In this document: positions 5,168-12,070 of the stretch, one piece after another
Numbering within the stretch: position 1 is the stretch's first letter
Layout of the letters: each line of letters begins with the position of its first letter
Source of the DNA: Deferribacteres bacterium
GTDB taxonomy: Bacteria > Nitrospirota > Thermodesulfovibrionia > UBA6902
Direction of reading: 5' to 3'
Length of the DNA stretch: 13,165 nt
Assembly: GCA_013152795.1 (NCBI GenBank)
Contig: JAADFS010000315.1
Location: 1 to 13,165, forward strand
Notes under the pieces: model-generated
Databases searched by the model: none
What the model saw: only the letters and a program-made list of their open reading frames with translations
Told to the model about the DNA's origin: nothing
Translations under genes and position numbers: made by a program

Positions 5168-7765
5168 ATGTTATATAACTGGGTCTGCCGTGTAATCCGT
5201 TCATCCCGCTGCCGGAAATTAATCTGGTCTGTTTTAATAATTTTCTTACTGCTGCTGGTTAAAACAGGTGAAGCAGCCGAATCCATAACCATAACCGATG
5301 ATGACCAGAATATACATATTACTTCCGGAGCAGATACGTGGTACAGCGGATGCTGCCTCGGCCATCTGGGCGGTTCGGCGGTCGGGGATATTAACGGTGA
5401 CGGTGTCAATGACCTGATAGTTTCATCACTTTATGCTGATATTACAAGATACAAATTGATCTACCTTCCCTCAGATCAGGATGAGTGGACGGAGGAAAGT
5501 GCGCTTTCCTTATGGAGCGCGTGGTTAAAGAAGAAAGTTGATAATAAAATAATAGAAGAGGTTCTTCCGGTTACGAGCGATTATAACACAAGCATCACCG
5601 GCAGCAGTATAAGCACCACCAGGACAAAGACGGGAACGGTGTTTATGAAACTCTCTTTTTTAAACCCTGTAAAATTAGACTTTGTAAGAGATGTCCTGCA
5701 CATGCAGGTTTATGCAGGAGACAGTAATGAGCGGCTTAAAAAAATAAAAATCTGGGCTCCCGGCTATGCAAACCGTCTCGAGTATGACTATAATCTGCCG
5801 TTAAAGGATGGAGAATGGACAAAAATTGATGTAAGACTATCGGATTTTTCAAAAATCGGTTCACCTGACGAGAATAATGTAAAGAATATAGTGATAACCT
5901 TCTGGGGCGGCACAGCAGGTGACATCAAGATAGACAACCTTTATTTCGAGCATTACAAGCGATTAACATTTCTAAAGGCCGGGGCCGTTTACCTGTTTTA
6001 CGGCGGGTTCACCGCCAACCGCACACTTGATGAGGCCGACGTGGTCATTAAGGGTGTCGACAGCGGGGATATGACCGGAGAATACATCACCACCGGCGAC
6101 ATAAACGGCGACGGATTTGACGATATTATTATCGGTGCCCCTGCGCCACCCGTTGACGATCAGAATGTCACGCCGGATGATAAAAGCGGCGCCGTTTACG
6201 TTGTCTTCGGCGGCAGGTCACTGCCGTCCGCCGTGGATCTTAAAACAGATGCGGATTATACTGTCTATGGAAAAGACCCGGGGGACCGGTTCGGCCAGAC
6301 GGTCCATGCCTCGGACATAAACGGCGATCATATCGCTGACCTGATAATAGGCGCCTTAAGCGCAGACAGATTATTTAACGATGGTAAAAGGGACTGGGAC
6401 GGGGAGATACACATAATCAAAGGTTACACTGAGCTTTCAGGTGTCCTGGATCTCGGCTCGGGCGACACCGCCGATATTTCCATCTACGGCGGAAAGTATG
6501 ACAAGCTGGGCACGCAGGCGACCATAGGAACAGGCGACATATACAATGACGGACGGGTTGACCTTGTCATCGGCGTCTGGGCAGGAGACAGAAATCCGGC
6601 AGCGGACAGGTCCAGCAACGAAGGCAGGATATTGATAATCAATGATATAGGTGATTATTCAGGCACAATTGATCTGAACTATTTCACGCCTGATACTGTA
6701 ATCCTGGGGGCGGCGAAAGGTGACAGGCTGAGCAGAGTAGCCATTGGAGATGTCAATAATGACGGCATTGATGATATTATCGCAGGCGCAGAAGATGCGG
6801 CGGGGGGGGCCGGCAGGGTATTTGTATTTTTCGGCTCTTCGTCATTTCCTTCAGGGACGCTGGAGACAACAGATGCCGGTATCACGATAACAGGTGCTGA
6901 TGCCGGTGATAATCTGGGCCTGAAGGTTTACGCAAGCGACATAAGCAATGACGGTATAGATGATATTTTAATCATAGCCCCGCGCGGCGACGTGGAAAAC
7001 GGTGACAAAACAGATTCGGGGGCAGCTTATGTGATTTATGGAAGCCCTGATTTGCCACAGACAATAAATCTTGCCGACACGCCGGCTGATTTAACTGTTT
7101 ACAGCGCGGACAACAGAATTGATGAGAACGGCAGCAGCAGAGGTGACTTAAGAGACATCATCGGAGGTGACATATCGGGCGATGGTATCAATGATCTCAT
7201 CCTGGGCTACAGATACACGGGCAGGATTGTCGCCCTTTACGACGGTTTCCAGAGATACTCGGACAACAGCCCGCCCTCAAAACCACAGCTTGTCTCACCG
7301 GCAGACGGCCGGACAGGCCTGGAAACGACCGTTGAATTCAGGTGGCTGAAAAGTACCGATCCTGACGGTGATGCCGTGACTTACACGCTTTATGTGTGCG
7401 ACACATCAGGGTGTATTACAAGTGAAAATACGGCATCTCTCATAAACAACGCGAATATGCTTTATTATGCAGGAACCGGCTCGGGACTTCTTGTGTTCGG
7501 CATTGTGCTTGCAGGCGGTATGAGAGGCAAAAAAAAGACCGCTCTCCTGCTGGTGATAATTATGGCGGCTTCACTGTTCCTGGTCTCCTGCGGCAGCAGC
7601 AGCGGCGGTGGTGGTGGTGAAACCACACCCGCGGCGGACGGCAATGAAATCATCCGGACGGTATCCGGTTTAAAACCCGCAACTACATATTACTGGAAGG
7701 TGCTTGCCGATGACGGGAACAGGGGCATAACAGAGAGCGAAGTCAGAAGCTTTACAACCAGGTAA
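5168..7765 (+). CDS. Secreted seven-repeat FG-GAP beta-propeller protein with interrupted FN3 domain
   Basis: Start chosen at ATG 5168 because GGAGG (5157-5161) sits 6 nt upstream; a TTG at 5132 would add 12 residues without a ribosome site. The 865-residue product has a signal peptide (about 1-37; hydrophobic 19-33, 'GEAAES' after it). Seven FG-GAP/integrin-alpha calcium loops of D-x-N-x-D-G type follow, at residues 74, 311, 383, 457, 528, 591 and 668, enough for one seven-bladed propeller. Between loops 1 and 2 lies a roughly 180-residue insert (89-270) with a beta-sandwich look, resembling carbohydrate-binding domains (inference). Residues 701-865 look like a fibronectin-III-like domain ('SPADG...FRW' to 'TTYYWKVLADDG'). 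It is interrupted at about 763-824 by two hydrophobic stretches separated by 'RGKKK' and ending in a lipobox-like 'LVSCGSSSGGGGG' (Cys808). Probably an extracellular or outer-surface adhesion or matrix protein. It ends 19 bp from the convergent glycosyltransferase gene; no terminator is visible. Confidence 0.9.
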   Translation: MLYNWVCRVIRSSRCRKLIWSVLIIFLLLLVKTGEAAESITITDDDQNIHITSGADTWYSGCCLGHLGGSAVGDINGDGVNDLIVSSLYADITRYKLIYLPSDQDEWTEESALSLWSAWLKKKVDNKIIEEVLPVTSDYNTSITGSSISTTRTKTGTVFMKLSFLNPVKLDFVRDVLHMQVYAGDSNERLKKIKIWAPGYANRLEYDYNLPLKDGEWTKIDVRLSDFSKIGSPDENNVKNIVITFWGGTAGDIKIDNLYFEHYKRLTFLKAGAVYLFYGGFTANRTLDEADVVIKGVDSGDMTGEYITTGDINGDGFDDIIIGAPAPPVDDQNVTPDDKSGAVYVVFGGRSLPSAVDLKTDADYTVYGKDPGDRFGQTVHASDINGDHIADLIIGALSADRLFNDGKRDWDGEIHIIKGYTELSGVLDLGSGDTADISIYGGKYDKLGTQATIGTGDIYNDGRVDLVIGVWAGDRNPAADRSSNEGRILIINDIGDYSGTIDLNYFTPDTVILGAAKGDRLSRVAIGDVNNDGIDDIIAGAEDAAGGAGRVFVFFGSSSFPSGTLETTDAGITITGADAGDNLGLKVYASDISNDGIDDILIIAPRGDVENGDKTDSGAAYVIYGSPDLPQTINLADTPADLTVYSADNRIDENGSSRGDLRDIIGGDISGDGINDLILGYRYTGRIVALYDGFQRYSDNSPPSKPQLVSPADGRTGLETTVEFRWLKSTDPDGDAVTYTLYVCDTSGCITSENTASLINNANMLYYAGTGSGLLVFGIVLAGGMRGKKKTALLLVIIMAASLFLVSCGSSSGGGGGETTPAADGNEIIRTVSGLKPATTYYWKVLADDGNRGITESEVRSFTTR

Positions 7766-7784
7766 TGCGGCAATATAAAAACCT

Positions 7785-9017
7785 TCACTGTCTCAGCTCG
7801 ATTCTGACAACCCGCGTCGACACAATCGCTATCCAGAGTATAACCACTGGGACAAGGGGCCAGAACTGGCGGTTGTAAGCACTCAACAGTGAACTGCCTC
7901 CAAAGGCAATCAGGCCGAATCCGATCACTCCGTATATCTCCCCGGGAATCAGTCTACGGCGCAGGCAGGCAGGATAAATGCAGGCAACTCCGAAAACCAC
8001 CAGGAACATGTTGGGGATAATATAAAAATAGGTTGACACCTTCTGGGAAGTATAGGAATATGGATAATTAAACAGCAGGCGGCCGATATTGGCCAGCCAG
8101 TTTTTGAAATATTTCAGGGGATGATTGACGATATTTTTAACTGCCTGTCTTTTATAAGCCTCATCCCGCTGAACACGCGGTAGTTTCGACAGCCTGCGGT
8201 CAAACTCCATCTGTTTTTTATACACATCCGGATGTTCAAGCATCGACCCCATCCACTGCCAGTCACCCAGCTCATTCTCGTACGGGGTGGACATCCAATA
8301 CAGGGACATGCCGCCGGAATCACCCCAGTAAAAAATCTTGCCTGTCAGCGAATACGTATAAAGCAGGTACGGGGTACAGAAAAAAAGCGCCAGCAGGTAA
8401 ACCGCCAGAGACTTCCTGATCATGTCTTTCTTTTTCCATAGATACAGAAGATACAGACAAAGAAAAAGCAGCAATCCGGTCATGATCACATATCCGAAAA
8501 ACACCTTTGTAAGCGCCAGGTATCCCAGGTAAAAAGATGCCGCGGGAAGATGCAGGCGGGATGATCTTTTGCCGTCATGATACAGCTTGCAGAAATGGAA
8601 TATGAATCCACATACCAGAAAAACGGCTAATGTCTCCGTCATCAGGTAATAAATATATCTCAAAAACGGATAATATAGCCCGAGAGCATATGAAAAGAAC
8701 AGTGACTGTCTCTCCCGCATATAAAGGCGCAGCGTCCTGTGGAAATAAACAACCGCCATGAAAAGAAACAGCGGATTGAGCAGTTTTGCGGCCAGCCACG
8801 GGAGATTCAACAGGACAAAAGGCAGAAGGACAAGCGGATATCCCGGGCCGTACCACAGGTTCACATCATCCCGCGGCGAATAATAACCGTGCGAGAGATT
8901 TGTCGCAAACATCACATAATGGGACTCATCCGCCCATAAACTGTTTGAGCCGAGTGCCAGTACAACCGCAAAGTAAAGCACCAGCAGGGGCAGGAATTTC
9001 CTCATATCACTCATCAT
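7785..9017 (-). CDS. GT-C family membrane glycosyltransferase (GT39/ArnT-like)
   Basis: The 410-residue protein has about ten hydrophobic segments and the layout of GT-C glycosyltransferases, which use polyprenyl-phosphate sugars on the periplasmic side. After the first helix comes the acidic pair Asp30-Glu31 in 'LWADESHYVMF', where GT-C enzymes carry their catalytic or metal-binding acids. 'LWYGPGYPLVLLPF' (54-67) follows, like the first-loop motif of the family. A large periplasmic segment lies near residues 235-310. The acceptor is unknown; glycan side-branch addition or protein glycosylation are both possible. Its start overlaps the stop of the upstream lipoprotein gene by 4 nt (ATGA arrangement, 9014-9017), which suggests translational coupling. 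ATG 9017 is followed at once by a second ATG, so the exact start could be either. Confidence 0.8.
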   Translation of the reverse strand: MMSDMRKFLPLLVLYFAVVLALGSNSLWADESHYVMFATNLSHGYYSPRDDVNLWYGPGYPLVLLPFVLLNLPWLAAKLLNPLFLFMAVVYFHRTLRLYMRERQSLFFSYALGLYYPFLRYIYYLMTETLAVFLVCGFIFHFCKLYHDGKRSSRLHLPAASFYLGYLALTKVFFGYVIMTGLLLFLCLYLLYLWKKKDMIRKSLAVYLLALFFCTPYLLYTYSLTGKIFYWGDSGGMSLYWMSTPYENELGDWQWMGSMLEHPDVYKKQMEFDRRLSKLPRVQRDEAYKRQAVKNIVNHPLKYFKNWLANIGRLLFNYPYSYTSQKVSTYFYIIPNMFLVVFGVACIYPACLRRRLIPGEIYGVIGFGLIAFGGSSLLSAYNRQFWPLVPVVILWIAIVSTRVVRIELRQ

Positions 9018-9430
9018 GAACCCGATACCGGATTTATCGTAATCCGCACCGAAACGCTCGCCGTATCACCCTCACTGTCTCTGGCCGTAAGGGTGATGAC
9101 ATGCACCCCCACCGAGAGGTCGTCTCTTGAAAAAAAAGCTCCCCTGCCTATCTCACCGTCTATACTGGAGGTCCATACCTTGCAGTTGTCCATTATGGCT
9201 CCCTCATCCACATCATAAACGGAAGTACTGAATGTAATTGATTCCCCTTCTGTAAATATTTCTCCATCCAGAGGGCTCATGATGATAATATCAGGAAGGT
9301 TGTTGGGAGGGGCTTCAACCTCGGCAGCCCCCCAGTATGCATCGTCACAACCGCTGTAAAACAGCAGTGACCATACCGCCAGCAACACAGCAAAAAAAAA
9401 CGGTAACCCTTTACCTTTCACACCATACAC
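9014..9430 (-). CDS. Small lipoprotein with one Ig-like domain
   Basis: The 138-residue product has a type-II-like signal: basic 'VKGKG', hydrophobic 10-25, then 'FYSGC' with Cys28. The residue three before Cys is Tyr, which is unusual for a lipobox. The residues after Cys are Asp-Asp; in Enterobacteria Asp at +2 keeps lipoproteins in the inner membrane, but whether this holds here is unknown. Residues 48-134 form one Ig-like/PKD/cadherin-like beta-sandwich, with the tail pattern 'VGVHVITLTARDSEGDTASV'. Start is GTG 9430; the ribosome site is modest (GAG about 8 nt upstream) and GTG 9421 is an in-frame alternative. Overlap with the glycosyltransferase gene suggests a functional link, perhaps an accessory subunit, but the role is unknown. 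Confidence 0.72.
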   Translation of the reverse strand: MYGVKGKGLPFFFAVLLAVWSLLFYSGCDDAYWGAAEVEAPPNNLPDIIIMSPLDGEIFTEGESITFSTSVYDVDEGAIMDNCKVWTSSIDGEIGRGAFFSRDDLSVGVHVITLTARDSEGDTASVSVRITINPVSGS

Positions 9431-9462
9431 CGTTCGTTCTCAACCCTTACGGTTGTACTAAA

Positions 9463-9677
9463 TCTTACAGTGGCATAAAATACTGCCTGCGGGGCAGAGG
9501 AGTCTGCCGGAAAAGCTTTATCTGCGATTTCGTCAGTGGTAACAGCTCAGCCCCCCTTCCCCCAGGGGAGGGGGGGACTTGTTTCATTCTGCACCCTGCA
9601 CCCTACTTTGTTAAAATCCCATCGCTTTATAAAGGTGTTACGGCAGCATCCCTTGCCGCGTTTATGCCACATTAAGG
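9463..9677 (-). repeat. Intercistronic miniature element, copy 3
   Basis: Read on the minus strand, this copy begins CCTTAATGTGGCATAAAC right after the polymerase stop. It has a degenerate left core (GGCAAGGGATGCTGCC) and then CTTTATAAAGCGAT, as in copy 1. It ends with the same right arm as copies 1 and 2: TCGCAGATAAA, the core GGCAGA-CTCC-TCTGCC, GTATTTTATGCC, ACTGTAAG. About 215 bp. The centre differs from copy 1 and holds a strong GC hairpin. It fills the space between the polymerase stop (9678) and the lipoprotein start (9430). Confidence 0.78.
9551..9576 (-). repeat. Strong C/G hairpin nested in element 3
   Basis: CCCCCCTTCCCC and GGGGAGGGGGG pair almost completely (about 11-12 bp with one G-T wobble) around a very short loop. 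It is not followed by a T run on either strand, so it is not a standard intrinsic terminator. It resembles short repetitive intergenic palindromes and forms the variable centre of the miniature element. In an operon mRNA it could stall polymerase or protect the 3' end of the upstream message. Confidence 0.6.
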
Positions 9678-11015
9678 TTAAGATTTGTTTTTATTATTTA
9701 TACAACCCAGCCCTATTCCCGCAAATGCGGAATATGTAAAGATGACGCCGTTTTTGATATTGCCGCCAAATGTCCACAAAAGGATAATAACCGTAAATAC
9801 TGCAAGTCCACTGAATAAATTTTTCAGATCATAATCATCCAGCCGTTTCCCCAGCATTAAAAATACCATGAAAAACGTGAGAAACATTACCGCAAAGGAA
9901 GCTGTCCCGAATATTCCCGTCTCTGTCAGCACCTGGGGCCAGAACTGGTCAAGACTTTTCCATTTTCTCAAAAGATAATTTTCCTCGGGTTTAAAATTGT
10001 ACTTCTCATAAAGCGGCGATTTGAACAATATGGACACAGCCCCTCCGAACCTCCCCGGCCCGACCCCCCAGAAAGGATATTCCCTCCATACCTCAAGTGC
10101 CTTCTCCCTGGCATATTTCCTGTAAGGTGTGACCTTGGCACTTTCCACCTTTGCCGTCAGTGATTGCTTTGTCAGCTTCCATATATTAAAATCCCATAAT
10201 GTGCTCATGTAAAAGAGAATGACCAGAAAAGGGACAATGAACAGGATCATGAATAAACGCCTGCTCCTGAAAAGCTGCACCCCTGTCAGAAACAAAAAGC
10301 CCGCGTAAACCATCCTCGCCACACTTACAAAAATCCCTCCCATCAGCGTAAACAGAACAAAAAGGTTCACTCTTCTCCTCAGATAAAAATACATCGTAAG
10401 GATAAACAGGCTGTAAAATCCGAAAAAGTTGGGACTCCTCAGGAGTGAAGGGGTACGGAAAATTCCGAGTCTCCAGTGTTCCCTGAAGGAATCACGGTAT
10501 ATATTGAAAATCGAGTCTCCAAGCAGGTAATTGTCTTTGTCATAGATACATCTTCCGGCTATGTACCTGGAATGAAGCGCCCAGAGTTCCTGCGCAAAGG
10601 CCACGATTACCAGACATACGGTGAGAATCAGTATCAGGCGGAATATCTTCCTGAAGTCGGAGAAATCACTGAAAAAAGCAGCATAAACGAAGATAAAGAG
10701 AAAGTATTTGATATAGTCAAAGATACCGAGGCTGGTGATAATGAGGGAGGAGCCGTTTACAGCACCGGAGATAAATCCGGAAACGACAATGGCCAGAAAA
10801 GGTATCGACAGAAAAATATGCGACCTGTCTATAATCCCCCTGTTTTTATAAAGTTCCCTGATTGCCAGGGGAAGCAGAACTGCTACTGTAATCTCCTCGA
10901 TCCGGTTGATGAAGAACGATACCTGCCTGCTCCATACCTCCACGCTTTTGACAATCATGCGCTGAAACGGCATAAAGAAAATCAGTCCCGTAAGCCACCA
11001 TCTTATCCACCTCAT
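9678..11015 (-). CDS. O-antigen-ligase/Wzy-like polysaccharide polymerase
   Basis: The 445-residue integral membrane protein has roughly eleven or twelve hydrophobic segments. The long loop between late helices holds the Wzy_C/WaaL-type region: 'AREKALEVWREYPFWGVGPGRFGG' is split here as 'AREKALEVW' (302-310) and 'REYPFWGVGPGRFGG' (311-325), then 'QFWPQVLTETGIFG' (357-370), corresponding to the family's H/Q-N-x(n)-E-x-G-x-x-G motif. 'FRTPSLLRSPNFFG' (186-199) matches the central motif before the mid helices. Such enzymes join glycan repeat units or ligate them to an acceptor in the periplasm. I chose ATG 11015 ('MRWIRWW') rather than the ATG at 11108. The longer form would overlap cysC by 76 nt and add a non-membrane tail; the chosen start leaves a 17-nt gap. 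Stop TAA 9680-9678 directly abuts miniature element 3. Confidence 0.85.
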   Translation of the reverse strand: MRWIRWWLTGLIFFMPFQRMIVKSVEVWSRQVSFFINRIEEITVAVLLPLAIRELYKNRGIIDRSHIFLSIPFLAIVVSGFISGAVNGSSLIITSLGIFDYIKYFLFIFVYAAFFSDFSDFRKIFRLILILTVCLVIVAFAQELWALHSRYIAGRCIYDKDNYLLGDSIFNIYRDSFREHWRLGIFRTPSLLRSPNFFGFYSLFILTMYFYLRRRVNLFVLFTLMGGIFVSVARMVYAGFLFLTGVQLFRSRRLFMILFIVPFLVILFYMSTLWDFNIWKLTKQSLTAKVESAKVTPYRKYAREKALEVWREYPFWGVGPGRFGGAVSILFKSPLYEKYNFKPEENYLLRKWKSLDQFWPQVLTETGIFGTASFAVMFLTFFMVFLMLGKRLDDYDLKNLFSGLAVFTVIILLWTFGGNIKNGVIFTYSAFAGIGLGCINNKNKS

Positions 11016-11032
11016 GTAACTCACATTTTCTC

Positions 11033-11674
11033 TCAAAACAATTTCCTGTCGAGGCCTTCTGCTATAATTTTCCTTTCCCTCAGGTATTCGACAATCCTCT
11101 CCACACAATTTTCAAGTGGAGTGTTTCCAGTATCCATAACCAGCTCCGGATTTTCCGGCACTTCATAAGGAGCCGATACACCGGTAAATTCGGGTATCTC
11201 CCCCCTTCTCGCCCTTGCATAGCTGCCTTTTACATCACGTCTCTCACATATTTCGATGCTGCAGTTGCAATATATTTCGATAAAATCACCCTCGCTCACC
11301 AGCCTGCGTACAGAGGCCCTGTCTTCCCTGTATGGTGAAATAAATGCCGCAAGGGCTATAACACCGGCTTCGATAAAAAGCTTGCACATCTCCCCGATAC
11401 GCCTGATATTTTCCTTCCGGTCTTCCCTGGAGAATCCCAGATTGCTGTTCAGTCCGTGGCGGACATTGTCACCGTCAAAGACAAAGGTCCTGCACCTCAT
11501 CTGATGCAGTTGCTCCTCAACGGCATGGGCAAGGGTTGACTTTCCCGCGCCGGACAGACCCGTGAACCAGAGGATTACACTCCTGTGCCCGTTCAACCTT
11601 TCACGCTTCTCTCTTGTAACCGTGGCACGATGCCATATCACATTGTTACTCTTATTATTTATGATTTTCTCCAT
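11033..11674 (-). CDS. cysC: Adenylylsulfate (APS) kinase
   Basis: CysC phosphorylates adenosine 5'-phosphosulfate with ATP to give PAPS, the donor for sulfotransferases. The 213-residue protein has all expected motifs: P-loop 'GLSGAGKST' (39-47), 'DGDNVRHGL' (67-75), the phospho-serine region 'FISPYR' (111-116), 'RARRGEIPEFTGVSAPYE' (154-171) and the C-terminal helix. No ATP-sulfurylase, PAPS reductase or sulfotransferase gene is visible beside it. It lies 17 nt upstream of the polysaccharide polymerase in an apparent operon, so a role in sulfating the glycan is more likely than cysteine synthesis (inference). The ribosome site is weak: GAGGG is about 16 nt upstream of ATG 11674. Confidence 0.93.
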   Translation of the reverse strand: MEKIINNKSNNVIWHRATVTREKRERLNGHRSVILWFTGLSGAGKSTLAHAVEEQLHQMRCRTFVFDGDNVRHGLNSNLGFSREDRKENIRRIGEMCKLFIEAGVIALAAFISPYREDRASVRRLVSEGDFIEIYCNCSIEICERRDVKGSYARARRGEIPEFTGVSAPYEVPENPELVMDTGNTPLENCVERIVEYLRERKIIAEGLDRKLF

Positions 11675-11818
11675 TATTTCAGGGTCTTTTCCCTCTTATA
11701 AAAATTTATAAAGATATTTTATTATACTATTATACATGTAATAGTTCATCCCCCTTCCGTTAATCAGGGAATGGAAAAGAGAAAAAGTGTCAGCATTTGC
11801 AACATTGTGAAAAAAAGA

Positions 11819-11848
11819 TTGACATATGTGGACATTGTCTGATATTAT
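11819..11848 (+). promoter_or_regulatory. Sigma-70 promoter of the VCBS protein gene
   Basis: A perfect TTGACA (11819-11824) is followed after 18 bp by TATTAT (11843-11848). The start TTGACATAT and the 18-bp spacer match the promoter at 5004, which serves the other propeller gene. The expected transcript start is near 11855, leaving a leader of about 215 nt. Confidence 0.6.
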
Positions 11849-11870
11849 TGTTATAATATCAGATTTTTTT
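11838..11870 (+). promoter_or_regulatory. Perfect 11-bp inverted repeat over the -10/start region, followed by seven Ts
   Basis: TCTGATATTAT (11838-11848), loop TGTT (11849-11852), ATAATATCAGA (11853-11863), then TTTTTTT (11864-11870). The left arm contains the -10 box and the loop/right arm would cover the transcript start. It could be a repressor operator, or a terminator for any transcript entering from the left. No plus-strand gene lies upstream, so an operator is favoured. Confidence 0.5.
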
Positions 11871-11914
11871 GAGCTTTTTCCGGAAGCGCTGAGATACGTT
11901 ACTTTCACATACCC

Positions 11915-12070
11915 GTAAAAGAGAAAAAATCTTTTACTGCCAAGAGGTTATAATTATAGAGCGCCTGTGCAGGGCGACAACGGGAAAAGACTATTGAAAG
12001 GACCTCTTTCAATATAAAAAAAACAAATCATTAAGATCCCTCTGTAAAAAGAGGGGACAGGGGAGATTCT
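11915..12070 (+). promoter_or_regulatory. Structured 5' leader with mutually exclusive stems
   Basis: Several stems are visible: GTAAAAGA (11915-11922) / TCTTTTAC (11930-11937); long-range AAGAGGT (11942-11948) / ACCTCTT (12002-12008), enclosing CGCC/GGCG (11962-11965 / 11973-11976); ATTGAAAG (11993-12000) / CTTTCAAT (12006-12013); and CCCTCT (12038-12043) / AGAGGG (12050-12055), next to the ribosome site AGGGGAG (12059-12065). The second and third share bases, and the last can also pair with 12003-12007. This is the layout of a switch, but I do not recognise a known riboswitch class. The last hairpin could be a common intergenic palindrome instead. Confidence 0.35.

Larger units (their letters stand above)
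11675..12070. other. Long divergent intergenic region between cysC and the VCBS gene
   Basis: This 396-bp, AT-rich stretch holds control elements rather than genes. For cysC (minus strand) there are two TATAAT boxes (complements of 11721-11726 and 11729-11734) without a good -35 box. For the plus strand there is a promoter with a perfect inverted repeat and a structured leader, listed separately. An open frame of 70 codons on the minus strand (11908-11696) has no ribosome site or recognisable sequence and overlaps the promoter, so it is not called. Confidence 0.6.

Noticed and set aside
5112..5195. Possible 27-codon upstream frame overlapping the start of the FG-GAP gene
   Set aside because: The ATG has no proper ribosome site and the peptide is unremarkable; a regulatory leader peptide cannot be supported.
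9337..9675. Plus-strand open frame of 112 codons
   Set aside because: It is antisense to the lipoprotein start and otherwise runs through miniature element 3; no ribosome site or family signal.
10476..11168. Plus-strand open frame of 230 codons
   Set aside because: It is antisense to the polymerase and cysC, both with clear motifs; the predicted peptide is low in hydrophobic structure and unrecognisable.
11696..11908. Minus-strand open frame of 70 codons
   Set aside because: No ribosome site, overlaps the promoter and palindrome, and has no recognisable sequence.
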